Below are positions 15,220 through 23,933 of a stretch of 38,511 nucleotides of DNA, one piece after another (the first letter of the stretch is position 1; each line of letters opens with the position of its first letter). Location of the stretch: the NCBI GenBank assembly GCA_002484335.1, contig DLJQ01000010.1, forward strand, positions 1 through 38,511. The letters are read 5' to 3'. The notes below the pieces were generated by a model, which saw only the letters and a list, made by a program, of their open reading frames with translations, did not search any database and was not told the origin of the DNA. The DNA is from Flavobacteriales bacterium UBA7612 (GTDB lineage Bacteria > Bacteroidota > Bacteroidia > Flavobacteriales > Weeksellaceae). Position numbers and translations under genes: made by a program.

Positions 15220-15465
15220 TCAACCTTTTATTTTTATCAATAATATTATTAGTAATAAAGGGACTAAGTAATAAATTAATATGGAATAAGCTATCCAATA
15301 TGGCTCAATAACAAAATTTATTTCTAAAAAATAAATTATTATAATATACAGAATTAAGAAAGTTAGAATTGTTAAAGATATTCTTAATAATGATTTTTTA
15401 TAAAAAATCATTATTAAGAATATAATAACTGATATTGGAATTATATATGTGTAAAAATTTCTCAT
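15220..15465 (-). CDS. small hypothetical membrane protein
   Basis: 81 residues with about three hydrophobic segments making up most of the protein and a short 'KIKG' tail. No recognisable family. It is flanked on both sides by apparently eroded coding fragments, so it may itself be a remnant or a lineage-specific orphan. Confidence 0.4.
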   Translation of the reverse strand: MRNFYTYIIPISVIIFLIMIFYKKSLLRISLTILTFLILYIIIIYFLEINFVIEPYWIAYSILIYYLVPLLLIILLIKIKG

Positions 15466-15595
15466 AATATTAATGTTTAATCCTCCTTTCTTTTTCAGTC
15501 CCTTTTAAATATGTATTAACGTTATCTAAAATCTCTTATCATGAGGTAATTTGCTATGTTGTAGAATACTTTTTTAGAGCTAAAACCATATATAC

Positions 15596-15757
15596 TTATG
15601 ATTGACTAGTAATAGCAAATGTTATAGTTCTATCTTTATTTTGCTTTAAATCAAATCTAATAATTCCTTTTCAAGATAGTTTTCATAGTTTGAAATGTTA
15701 ACATTGAATAATTTTTATTTTCCTAAGTCAAAAACAGTACAATGTTTATCATAATTC
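15596..15757 (-). pseudogene. possible decayed coding fragment downstream of the M28 peptidase
   Basis: The 293 bases between 15466 and 15758 contain no intact gene. On the minus strand two short frames join across a one-base shift: '…NVNISNYENYLEKE' then 'RFDLKQNKDRTITFAITSQS' and stop at 15596-15598. They look like the end of a protein that lost its start. Low certainty. Confidence 0.25.
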
Positions 15758-15758
15758 A

Positions 15759-16667
15759 TTATTTTACATATCTAGGATTCTCTTTATTTTTCATCATCTT
15801 ATAAACGCTTCTACCAATACCTTTTGTTATAGCAGATAAGTTATCAAAATCAATAATTGAGATATCATCATTCTTTTGATGATAATGTTTTTGATTTTCC
15901 ATATCAACAGAAGATAAAGAATGAGAAACAACTTTATTATTTACAAAGTTTACATTATCTGATCGAAAAAATAATTGTTGACTTAAATAAGGATCATTTT
16001 CTACACCAAATTTTTTGCATGAATACTTATTCATTAAACCCATTAAATCAGAACGATCACTTCCCGTCATATAAACTTTCCCTTTACCGAATGCAGATGG
16101 AGTTCCAATCATTTCTAAATTCAACATTAGTTTCATTTTTGGCAAATAATTATTGAAATTAGGATTTTCTACCAAGGCTTTAGAACCAATTAATCCAACT
16201 TCTTCAGCATCAAAAGCCATAAAAATTAGTGTTTGTTCAGTTTTTTTATTTTTATAATAATCGGACAGAGCCATTACAGCAGATGTTCCACTTGCGTCAT
16301 CATCAGCACCATTATAAATTTTATCTTCTCCAACTGTATCAGTTCCTATGTGATCATAATGCGCACCAAAGGCAAAAATATCATCAGATTTTCCAGGTTT
16401 TATACCACAAACATTTTGTCCTTTTTTTCCTTTGGATTCAAATTCAATCAAAAATGAATCACCAACACATGGTTTTAATTTATTTTCTTTGAATTTTGAT
16501 GCTATATATTCTGCAGCAATTTTACTTTCAGCAGAACCAAATTTTCTTCCTTTCATTGCATCAGAAGCAAGTTCCGTAAGATATTCTTGTTGTTTTTTCT
16601 TCGAATATTGTGCGTGAGTATAAAGCATAGAGAATAATCCTATTGCAGTAAATATATATTTTTTCAT
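15759..16667 (-). CDS. secreted M28 family metallopeptidase
   Basis: 302 residues. Signal peptide cleaved after 'SMLYTHAQ' (about residue 20). The M28 zinc site is visible: 'FGAHYDHIG' (His103, His106), 'NGADDDASGTSAVMAL' (bridging Asp122), 'MAFDAEEVGLIGSKAL' (Glu155 and Glu156: general base and ligand) and a later 'LNLEMIG'. M28 enzymes are di-zinc aminopeptidases or carboxypeptidases; in Bacteroidota most are periplasmic aminopeptidases. Length is typical of the short version without PA domain. It stands alone, downstream of pyrD's neighbourhood but in the same direction. Confidence 0.93.
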   Translation of the reverse strand: MKKYIFTAIGLFSMLYTHAQYSKKKQQEYLTELASDAMKGRKFGSAESKIAAEYIASKFKENKLKPCVGDSFLIEFESKGKKGQNVCGIKPGKSDDIFAFGAHYDHIGTDTVGEDKIYNGADDDASGTSAVMALSDYYKNKKTEQTLIFMAFDAEEVGLIGSKALVENPNFNNYLPKMKLMLNLEMIGTPSAFGKGKVYMTGSDRSDLMGLMNKYSCKKFGVENDPYLSQQLFFRSDNVNFVNNKVVSHSLSSVDMENQKHYHQKNDDISIIDFDNLSAITKGIGRSVYKMMKNKENPRYVK

Positions 16668-16702
16668 GTTGTTAATTTTAAGAAGTCAAGATACAAATTA
16701 TT

Positions 16703-16752
16703 GAAATAAAAAAAACTCCTCATTACAAATAGATTTTATAATGAGGAGTTTT
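16703..16752 (-). terminator. terminator of pyrD
   Basis: A 14-bp stem (AAAACTCCTCATTA at 16712-16725 with TAATGAGGAGTTTT at 16739-16752), 13-base loop, followed on the minus strand by a long T-run; 17 bases after the pyrD stop. Confidence 0.88.
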
Positions 16753-16769
16753 AATTGAAATATATATTG

Positions 16770-17795
16770 TTAGTCAATTAATCCTTTGCAAATATTTTTT
16801 ACAATGTTTGGACCTTCGTATATAAAACCAGTATAAACTTGTAATAAACTTGCTCCAGCTTCTAATTTTTCTTTGGCATCTTCTGCAGTTTGTATTCCTC
16901 CAACACCAATTATAGGAAAAGCTTTGTTCGATTTTTCAGAAAGATATTTTATGACTTCTGTTGAGCGTTTTTTTAATGGTTTTCCAGAAACTCCTCCCGT
17001 TTCTTTTACCAAAGTAGGATCAGATTTTAAACCTTCTCTTTCTATGGTTGTGTTTGTTGCAATAACACCAGCTATTTTAGATTCTTGTACAATATCAATA
17101 ATGTCGTCTAATTGAGAATTAGTTAAATCTGGAGCTATTTTAAGTAAAATAGGTTTTGGACTTTCTTTTTGTTGGTTGTATTGTTGTAGATAATTTAAAA
17201 TATACAATAAAGGTTCTTTTTCTTGTAAATCCCTTAATCCAGGTGTATTTGGAGAACTAACATTCACAACAAAATAATCAACATAATCAAACAAGGCATT
17301 GAAACATTTAATGTAATCATCAACAGCATCTTCATTTGGAGTAATTTTATTTTTACCAATATTTCCTCCAATAATATAGTTTTCTCGGTTTTTTAATTCC
17401 TTAATTTTATTTACAGCAAAATCAACTCCTTTATTATTAAATCCCATTCGATTGATAATAGCTTCGTCATCTACAAGACGAAACATACGAGGAATATCAT
17501 TACCAGGTTGAGGTTTTGGAGTAACAGTTCCTATTTCTATAAAACCAAATCCGAAGTGGTTCAATTCTTCAATATATTCAGCATTTTTATCAAAACCAGC
17601 AGCTAAACCAATTGGATTTTTGAATTTAATTCCAAAAACTTCGCGTTCTAATTTTGGATGATTAAATTGATAAAATTTATCTAATAATTTTCCAACACCA
17701 GGAAAAGCAGCATAATTTTTAAGATTACGAGTTACAAAATGATGAGCATCTTCTGGTTGTAACTGAAATAAAACTTGTTTGATTTGTTTGTACAT
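16770..17795 (-). CDS. pyrD: dihydroorotate dehydrogenase (quinone), class 2
   Basis: 341 residues, the normal length for class 2. The N-terminal helical membrane-association region ('YKQIKQVLFQLQPEDAHHF') precedes the FMN barrel. Motifs: 'NPIGLAAGFDKNAE', 'GTVTPKPQPGND', 'RMGFNNKGVD' and 'VNVSSPNTPGLRDLQ' (Ser catalytic base of class 2), 'TNTTIEREGL', 'GGVSGKPLKKRS' and 'GVGGIQTAEDA'. It oxidises dihydroorotate with transfer to the quinone pool at the inner membrane, in pyrimidine synthesis. It has its own terminator. Confidence 0.97.
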   Translation of the reverse strand: MYKQIKQVLFQLQPEDAHHFVTRNLKNYAAFPGVGKLLDKFYQFNHPKLEREVFGIKFKNPIGLAAGFDKNAEYIEELNHFGFGFIEIGTVTPKPQPGNDIPRMFRLVDDEAIINRMGFNNKGVDFAVNKIKELKNRENYIIGGNIGKNKITPNEDAVDDYIKCFNALFDYVDYFVVNVSSPNTPGLRDLQEKEPLLYILNYLQQYNQQKESPKPILLKIAPDLTNSQLDDIIDIVQESKIAGVIATNTTIEREGLKSDPTLVKETGGVSGKPLKKRSTEVIKYLSEKSNKAFPIIGVGGIQTAEDAKEKLEAGASLLQVYTGFIYEGPNIVKNICKGLID

Positions 17796-17885
17796 GCTGC
17801 AAAATTAAGAGAAAGTCTTTTATTCTCAAAAAGTAAGTTCTCAGATTTAGTAAACTATTTTATTTTAATAGAAAAGAGTATAAGC

Positions 17886-20723
17886 TTAATTATTTTTAAG
17901 CTCCTCTTTTATAAATTTTCCAGTAACACTTTTCGGGTTGTTAGCAATTTCTTCTGGTGTCCCTTCAGCAACAATTTTACCTCCTTTATTTCCCCCATCA
18001 GGACCAATGTCAATAACGTAATCAGCAAGTTTTATAACATCAAGATTATGTTCTATAATGATGACAGAATTACCAAATTCTACAATTTTATTAATCACTT
18101 TCATTAGTACATTTACATCTTCAAAGTGCAATCCTGTTGTTGGTTCATCTAAAATATAGATTGTTTTTCCTGTTTGTTTTTTTGCTAATTCAGTTGCTAG
18201 TTTCACACGCTGAGCTTCTCCACCACTCAATGTTGTAGATTGCTGCCCTAACGTAATATAGCCTAAACCAACATCTTGTAACATTTGTACGTAACGATAT
18301 ATTTTTGGAATAGGTTCAAAGAATTCTACAGCTTCATTGACAGTCATATCCAATACATCAGCAATAGATTTACCTTTGTAACGAACTTCTAATGTTTCTC
18401 TATTAAATCGTTTACCATTACATGTTTCACATTCAACATGGATATCTGGTAAAAAATTCATTTCTATAACTCGTAAACCAGCTCCTTGACAAGTTTCACA
18501 TCTTCCACCTTTTACATTAAATGAAAAACGTCCAGGTTTATAACCTCTAATTTTTGCTTCAGGAAGATTAGTAAATAATGCACGAATATCAGAGAATATT
18601 CCTGTATATGTAGCAGGATTAGAACGAGGTGTTCTACCAATTGGCGATTGGTCAACTTCTATAACTTTATCCAAATGTTCTAAACCTTCTATTTTTTTAT
18701 AAGGCATAGGATCTTTCTCTGCACGGAAAAAATGTTGATTAAGAATTCTGTAAAGAGTTTCGTTAATCAAAGTAGATTTTCCACTACCAGAAACTCCAGA
18801 AACAACAACTAATTCACCTAATGGAATAGTTAGATTGACATTCTTTAGGTTATTTCCTGTAGCACCAATAATTTTTAGAAAATTACCATTTCCTTTTCGT
18901 CTTTCTTTTGGAACTTCAATTTGTAATTTATTGTTTAAATAATTTGAAGTTAATGTATCAGATTTCAACATTTTATTTGGTTCTCCTTCCCAAACAATTT
19001 GTCCTCCATTTTTACCAGCTTTTGGTCCAACATCAATCACATAATCTGATTCTAAAATCATGTCTTTATCATGTTCTACAACTAAAACAGAATTTCCGAT
19101 ATCTCTTAATTTCTTAAGAGAATCGATTAATTTTACATTGTCACGTTGATGTAGCCCAATACTTGGTTCATCTAATATATACAATACATTAACCAATTGA
19201 GAACCGATTTGTGTTGCTAAACGGATTCGCTGAGCTTCTCCTCCTGAAAGTGTTCTAGAAGAACGATTAAGACTTAAATAATCTAATCCGACATCTAATA
19301 AAAAAGACAATCGAATATAAATCTCTTTTAAGATTTCACTAGCAATTTGCTGTTGATTTGCAGTCATGGAAATAGGAGCATCTTCTATCCATTTTTGTAA
19401 AGATATTAAATCCATTTCTGCAACTTCACCAATATTTTTATTGTCGATACGGAAGAATAAAGCTTCTTTTTTTAGACGCTTTCCTTCACAAGTAGGACAA
19501 ATTATTTTTTTACCAAATTTTTTGCTGATAGAATTTGATATAGGATTATTTTTATCTTCCATAATTTCAGATAAAAATTCATTCAATCCTTCAAAATCTA
19601 TTTTATATGTTTTTTTGACAGATGCAAATTTAAGTTCAACGTTTAATGTTTCAGTTAAACCATTCATTATATTATCAAGTAATTCTTGAGGTAATTTTTT
19701 ATAAGGTGTTTTTTGTTCTATATTATGTTTAACATAAATAGCTTCTAATTGTTTTTCTAAACGAGAAGAATTTTTTAAAACTTCAAAAAATTCTTCAAGA
19801 TTATCAAACAATGATTTATTGTGATCTTGAAATAATTTTTCAACATTTACAACTTTTAATTCACCTAATCCTGAACAAGTAGGACAAGATCCTTTAGGAG
19901 AATTAAATGAAAATGTATTTGGTTCTGGTAATGCATAAGAAACGCCAGAAGTAGGACACATTAATGAACGAGAAAAAAATGTTGTTTCATTTGTTTCATA
20001 ATTCAAAATCATTGTAATTCCATTCCCTTGTTGCATAGCATGATCAATACTAGAACGTAATCGTTGATCGTTGACTTTGTCATTCAATAACATCTTATCA
20101 ACTAGTAATTCAATATCATGAGTTTTATAACGATCTAACATCATTCCAGGAGCAATATCTTGTAATTCACCATCAATACGCATTTGTAAAAAACCTTTTT
20201 TAGAATAGGTAACAAATATTTCACGATAATGTCCTTTACGAGAGCGAACAATAGGAGATAGGATAGCTATTTTTTTACCATCATATTGTTGACGGATAAG
20301 TTCTATGATTTGGTCATCTGTATAAGCAACCATTTTTTCATTTGTTTCTACAGAATAAGCAGTTGAAGCACGAGCATAAAGTAGACGTAAAAAATCATAA
20401 ATTTCAGTGATAGTTCCAACTGTAGAACGAGGATTTTTATTTGTAGTTTTTTGTTCTATTGCAATAACAGGAGATAAACCATCAATTTTATCAACATCTG
20501 GACGTTCTAATCCTCCTAAAAATTGACGAGCATAAGCTGAAAATGTTTCAATATATCTACGTTGCCCTTCAGCGTAAATTGTATCAAAAGCTAAAGAAGA
20601 TTTTCCACTTCCACTTAAACCTGTAATTACGACAAGCTCGTTACGAGGTATTTTTACATCAATGTTTTTTAAGTTATGTTCTCTTGCTCCGTAAACTTCA
20701 ATAAAATCTTTATCCATGCTCAT
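17886..20723 (-). CDS. uvrA: excinuclease ABC subunit A
   Basis: About 945 residues. Two ABC modules: first Walker A 'GLSGSGKSSLAFDTIYAEGQ', signature 'LSGGEAQRIRLATQIGSQLV'; second Walker A 'GVSGSGKSTLINETL', signature 'LSGGEAQRVKLATELAKK'. Zinc-finger cysteine pairs occur in 'CPTCSGLGE', 'CPTCEGKR', 'CETCQGAG' and 'CETCNGKR'. I place the start at 20723 (MSMDKDF) or 20717 (MDKDF), not at 20759, because the longer version would include a TATTTTTG promoter box and the upstream gene's terminator. It is the DNA-damage recognition subunit of nucleotide excision repair. The leader is only about 7-13 bases. Confidence 0.97.
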   Translation of the reverse strand: MSMDKDFIEVYGAREHNLKNIDVKIPRNELVVITGLSGSGKSSLAFDTIYAEGQRRYIETFSAYARQFLGGLERPDVDKIDGLSPVIAIEQKTTNKNPRSTVGTITEIYDFLRLLYARASTAYSVETNEKMVAYTDDQIIELIRQQYDGKKIAILSPIVRSRKGHYREIFVTYSKKGFLQMRIDGELQDIAPGMMLDRYKTHDIELLVDKMLLNDKVNDQRLRSSIDHAMQQGNGITMILNYETNETTFFSRSLMCPTSGVSYALPEPNTFSFNSPKGSCPTCSGLGELKVVNVEKLFQDHNKSLFDNLEEFFEVLKNSSRLEKQLEAIYVKHNIEQKTPYKKLPQELLDNIMNGLTETLNVELKFASVKKTYKIDFEGLNEFLSEIMEDKNNPISNSISKKFGKKIICPTCEGKRLKKEALFFRIDNKNIGEVAEMDLISLQKWIEDAPISMTANQQQIASEILKEIYIRLSFLLDVGLDYLSLNRSSRTLSGGEAQRIRLATQIGSQLVNVLYILDEPSIGLHQRDNVKLIDSLKKLRDIGNSVLVVEHDKDMILESDYVIDVGPKAGKNGGQIVWEGEPNKMLKSDTLTSNYLNNKLQIEVPKERRKGNGNFLKIIGATGNNLKNVNLTIPLGELVVVSGVSGSGKSTLINETLYRILNQHFFRAEKDPMPYKKIEGLEHLDKVIEVDQSPIGRTPRSNPATYTGIFSDIRALFTNLPEAKIRGYKPGRFSFNVKGGRCETCQGAGLRVIEMNFLPDIHVECETCNGKRFNRETLEVRYKGKSIADVLDMTVNEAVEFFEPIPKIYRYVQMLQDVGLGYITLGQQSTTLSGGEAQRVKLATELAKKQTGKTIYILDEPTTGLHFEDVNVLMKVINKIVEFGNSVIIIEHNLDVIKLADYVIDIGPDGGNKGGKIVAEGTPEEIANNPKSVTGKFIKEELKNN

Positions 20724-20736
20724 AATAGTCAAGTTG

Positions 20737-20744
20737 CAAAAATA
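20737..20744 (-). promoter_or_regulatory. -7 box of uvrA
   Basis: TATTTTTG on the minus strand, 13 bases before the ATG at 20723. It abuts the T-tract of the upstream terminator (20745-20770), so termination and initiation sites are fused. Confidence 0.55.
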
Positions 20745-20770
20745 CAAAAAAAGCCACATTTCTGTGGCTA
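20745..20770 (-). terminator. terminator of the SRPBCC/GyrI-like gene
   Basis: A 7-bp stem (AGCCACA with TGTGGCT, 20752-20769) capped on the minus strand by a GAAA tetraloop and followed by T7 (20746-20752 as A-run). It lies 34 bases after the stop of the upstream gene. Confidence 0.88.
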
Positions 20771-20803
20771 AGTATACTTTAAAAAATGTTAATTCTGAAT
20801 GTT

Positions 20804-21838
20804 TTATTTTATAATAGGGATATAAATTCTAGAAATTAGTTTTATACTATCTGTTTCCTTAGGATCATTTAACATAACTTCTAATTGTTTTGTATCTAAT
20901 TTCAGCTTCTTAGATTTTGCATAATTGTTCATTAAATCAATTGTATGCTGTCTTTTAGAGCGAGGACCTAAATGTAGTGTTAATAAATATTGACCAGCAG
21001 GGACAACAACCTTTTTCATATCTTTTTGTAATGGTAAATCTTCTATTAATTGTATTCCTGCAAAAAATGTTGTTTTATCTTTTTCTTTATTAAATTCAGT
21101 AAAATAAATATATGGGAAACCTAAATCGAAATCAAATCCTTCACCATCTTTATTCATTAAAGCTTTATAAATGGTTTCAAATGCTGCATCAACTTTAGTA
21201 GCAACATCTTTTTCAGTTAATTTAGATTGTTTTCGAATGGCTAATAAATTAGTTTTTCCTAATTCAACAATTCGGTATTCTCCATAATTTAATCTTCCTT
21301 CTTTTTTATCTTTATCTAATCTTAATTTTACTTGATTGTTTAAACCAACCATAGATTCTTTAAATTTATTTTTAGGATTTTTAAATAAAGAAAAGTAACG
21401 ATAAAAATAAGGTATTTCCTGGCTTAAGTAATTAATTGTTGTTCTAGTTTTACCATTGTCTAATTGATTGAATCTTACATTCAGACTATCTAACTTATCC
21501 CATCCATCATATTTTATTGTATAATTAACAAATCGATTGATAGAAAAATTAATAATATTTATTTTACCAGACGCAATATTAGCTTGTTCTGAATCCCATG
21601 TCATTGAATTTTCTTCACTCTCTTGTGTATTAGAAAATTTTTTGATAGTTAAAGTATCAGAAGCTGTAAATTTTTGCCATTTAGAAAATTGGCGAAGATT
21701 ATAAAATTCATCATAAACTAAACCAATTGGAGCATCGAATTCATATTGAATATTTTCATTAAATCGATTTGGTAAAATAGCAGGAACAAATGCTAAAGCC
21801 AAAATGATAAAGACTAAAAAAAGATTAATTTGCTTCAT
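20804..21838 (-). CDS. SRPBCC / GyrI-like effector-binding protein
   Basis: 344 residues. A hydrophobic N-terminus (about 5-22) anchors the protein. Residues 30-170 have the START/polyketide-cyclase (SRPBCC) pattern ('YEFDAPIGLVYDEFYNLRQF' then 'SKWQKF'). The C-terminal part ('RIVELGKTNLLAIRKQSKL' … 'FAGIQLIEDLP' … 'VVPAGQYLLTLHLGP') resembles the AraC effector-binding/GyrI-like domain, which binds small hydrophobic ligands. This two-domain arrangement is common in Bacteroidota; the ligand is unknown. A -7 box TATTTTTG (21856-21863) lies 17 bases upstream. Confidence 0.75.
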   Translation of the reverse strand: MKQINLFLVFIILALAFVPAILPNRFNENIQYEFDAPIGLVYDEFYNLRQFSKWQKFTASDTLTIKKFSNTQESEENSMTWDSEQANIASGKINIINFSINRFVNYTIKYDGWDKLDSLNVRFNQLDNGKTRTTINYLSQEIPYFYRYFSLFKNPKNKFKESMVGLNNQVKLRLDKDKKEGRLNYGEYRIVELGKTNLLAIRKQSKLTEKDVATKVDAAFETIYKALMNKDGEGFDFDLGFPYIYFTEFNKEKDKTTFFAGIQLIEDLPLQKDMKKVVVPAGQYLLTLHLGPRSKRQHTIDLMNNYAKSKKLKLDTKQLEVMLNDPKETDSIKLISRIYIPIIK

Positions 21839-21855
21839 TTTCTAAATTGAATTTA

Positions 21856-21863
21856 CAAAAATA
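21856..21863 (-). promoter_or_regulatory. -7 box of the SRPBCC/GyrI-like gene
   Basis: TATTTTTG on the minus strand, 17 bases before the ATG at 21838; no clear TTG upstream. Confidence 0.45.
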
Positions 21864-21941
21864 GAAATACTTTGATGGAGTTATTAATTTTTATGAAAAA
21901 TAATCATTAAAAAATATTATTTTTATACAAATTATAAACTT

Positions 21942-22517
21942 ATGGACATAAATTCATTACTTTCAGGATCAATAGGACAACAAATAGTAGGTACAGCTGC
22001 AAAGCAATTAGGAATAGATGAATCTCAAGCACAAAGTGCTGTTTCAACAGCTGTTCCTGTATTATTATCTGCATTAAATAAAAATGCTCAGAATGGTGGA
22101 GCAGAAGCGATTTCTAGTGCATTAGAAAAACATGATGGAGGAATATTAGAGAATATAACATCTCTATTTGGTCAATCATCAAACCAACAAGATGGGCTAG
22201 GGATATTATCTCATATTTTGGGGGATAAACAAAAAGATGTTGAAACTGTAATTTCACAAAAATCTGGTTTAAATACAAATCAAGTAACTCAAATTTTAGC
22301 TTTATTAGCTCCAGTAATTATGGGATTCTTAGGAAAACAAAAGGGTTCTCAAGGATTAGATTCTAATGGGATTACAAATTTGTTAGGTGGTTTAGTAAGT
22401 GGGTCTTCTGAAGGAATTAATCTTGGTGGTCTTGAAAAATTATTAGATCAAGATGGTGATGGAAAATTAGGAGCTTCTGATGTAATGGGAATGTTAGGAG
22501 GACTCTTTAAGAAATAA
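21942..22517 (+). CDS. DUF937 protein with EF-hand-like C-terminus
   Basis: 191 residues, no signal peptide. The N-terminus 'NSLLSGSIGQQIVGTAAKQL' and the repeated 'AVSTAVPVLLSALNKNA' and 'LLAPVIMGFLGKQKG' segments are typical of DUF937, a helical family related to YidB. The C-terminus carries 'DQDGDGKLGASDVMG', a D-x-D-x-D-G calcium loop as in EF-hands or dockerin repeats, followed by a Gly-rich end. Calcium binding is inferred from the loop only. Monocistronic with its own terminator. Confidence 0.8.
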   Translation: MDINSLLSGSIGQQIVGTAAKQLGIDESQAQSAVSTAVPVLLSALNKNAQNGGAEAISSALEKHDGGILENITSLFGQSSNQQDGLGILSHILGDKQKDVETVISQKSGLNTNQVTQILALLAPVIMGFLGKQKGSQGLDSNGITNLLGGLVSGSSEGINLGGLEKLLDQDGDGKLGASDVMGMLGGLFKK

Positions 22518-22572
22518 ACTTATTGTTAATTTATATTCTATTTTTAGAATATTATTTGAATTGATAGATATA

Positions 22573-22603
22573 AAAAAACAGAACTATAAGTTCTGTTTTT
22601 TTA
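22573..22603 (+). terminator. terminator of the DUF937 gene
   Basis: A 13-bp stem (AAAAAACAGAACT at 22573-22585 with its complement at 22589-22601), 3-base loop, T-run. It lies 55 bases after the stop. Confidence 0.85.
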
Positions 22604-22649
22604 TAAGTTTTTATTTCTTATTTGATTAATTAATTTTCTTTTTGGTATG

Positions 22650-22762
22650 AATTTGAAATAGTGATTGAAGCGGCATCCTTTTTAGATTGGATAAATTTCG
22701 ACATTCGCTAAACGACCAATCTAAAAAGATATAGCGAAAAGCACGACCCGAAGGGATTGTCT
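22650..22762 (-). repeat. dispersed intergenic hairpin element, copy 2
   Basis: Read on the minus strand: CAATCCCTTCGGGTCGTGCT, then TTTTCGCTATATCTTTTTAG and ATTGG, a variable loop, CCAATCTAAAAAGGATGCCG and CTTCAATCACTATTTCAAAT. The arm (CTTTTTAGATTGG / CCAATCTAAAAAG) is a perfect 13-bp stem. The outermost GC pair seen in other copies is mutated at both ends. The element begins about 10 bases after the asparaginase stop codon, in the same direction. Confidence 0.8.
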
Positions 22763-22771
22763 TAAAAAACT

Positions 22772-23809
22772 TTAATTATAAAAATGATGTCTTAATTCTC
22801 CTTTTAAGTTGGTTTCATATTGTTTACGAAACTCTTCTTTCGATAAATTTTGACCAAGTAAATAAATAGCTTTAGTAATTGCTGCTTCCATTGTAAGGTC
22901 GAAACTAGATATAGCTCCCATTTCTAACAAAGCATCACTTGTTGCATAGCGACCAATTTCAACCATTCCACCTGCACATTGAGTATTAATGATAAGATGA
23001 ATCCCATTATCTACTTTTTCTTTTAATAAATTAATGAACCAATCATCAGTAAAAATATTTCCTGTACCAAATGCTTCAATAATAAATACTTTTACATTAG
23101 GTGAATTTAAAACACTTTCTATAAATGAACGATTCATTCCTGGAAAAATTTTTAAAACACCTACATCAGCATTAAGATTTTTATTTATGTTAAGATGGCT
23201 ATTAGAGTTTGATTTTAATAATAAATCTTCTTTAACTTCTAGATGTACTCCAGAAACACCAATTATAGGATAATTTGGAGATTCAAAAGCATCAAAGTTT
23301 TCGGCATTAATTTTTGTAGCTCTATTTGCACGGAATAATTTATATTCAAAATAGATACAAACTTCGTTAATGATAGGTTTATCATTTTTTCTTAATGAAG
23401 CTAATTGTATAGATGTTATCAAATTTTCTTTTGCATCTGTTCTTAAATCTCCAATGGGTAGTTGAGATCCTGTAAAAATGATAGGTTTTTGTAAGTTATT
23501 AATCATAAAACTTAAAGCAGAAGCTGTATATGCCATTGTATCAGTTCCATGTAAAACGACAAAACCATCATATTTGGAGTAATTTATCTCTATTGTTTCT
23601 GCAATGTTTATCCAATATTCTGGTTTCATATCAGATGAGTCTATTGGAGTATCAAAACTATAATAATCGAAAGAACAGTCGAGTAAGTTTAATTCTGGAA
23701 TATGTTTTAGTAAATTGTCAAAATTAAAAGGTTTTAAAGATTGATCTCCATAATCTTTTGCCATTCCAATAGTTCCTCCTGTGTAAATTAGTAATATTTT
23801 TGCTTGCAT
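22772..23809 (-). CDS. ansA: L-asparaginase, type I
   Basis: 345 residues, the usual length. Motifs of the asparaginase family: 'IYTGGTIGM' (nucleophile Thr13), 'VLHGTDTMAYTASALSFM' (second catalytic Thr-Asp pair), 'TGSQLPIGDLRTDAKENL', and 'EAFGTGN' as in cytoplasmic type I enzymes. No signal peptide, so cytoplasmic; it hydrolyses asparagine to aspartate and ammonia. It stands alone; no classical terminator is seen, but a repeat element starts about 10 bases after its stop and its hairpin could serve as a 3' end. Confidence 0.93.
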   Translation of the reverse strand: MQAKILLIYTGGTIGMAKDYGDQSLKPFNFDNLLKHIPELNLLDCSFDYYSFDTPIDSSDMKPEYWINIAETIEINYSKYDGFVVLHGTDTMAYTASALSFMINNLQKPIIFTGSQLPIGDLRTDAKENLITSIQLASLRKNDKPIINEVCIYFEYKLFRANRATKINAENFDAFESPNYPIIGVSGVHLEVKEDLLLKSNSNSHLNINKNLNADVGVLKIFPGMNRSFIESVLNSPNVKVFIIEAFGTGNIFTDDWFINLLKEKVDNGIHLIINTQCAGGMVEIGRYATSDALLEMGAISSFDLTMEAAITKAIYLLGQNLSKEEFRKQYETNLKGELRHHFYN

Positions 23810-23933
23810 GAAACGTGATTAAATTCTCGTTAAAATTAACTATTAAAAAAAATCTATACAACAACTTTTATAAACTCTTATATTTTATTAAATTGTTTAT
23901 TGTTTTAGGTTTATTTATTTTAAATATTTATAA

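Noticed and set aside
15857..16617. Several plus-strand open frames opposite the M28 peptidase gene
   Set aside because: They are antisense shadows rich in His/Phe/Tyr with no family features, while the opposite strand encodes a complete peptidase.
20724..20759. N-terminal extension of uvrA to 20759
   Set aside because: It would include a -7 promoter box and part of the upstream terminator; UvrA proteins normally begin at the 'MDKDFIEVYGAREHN' region.
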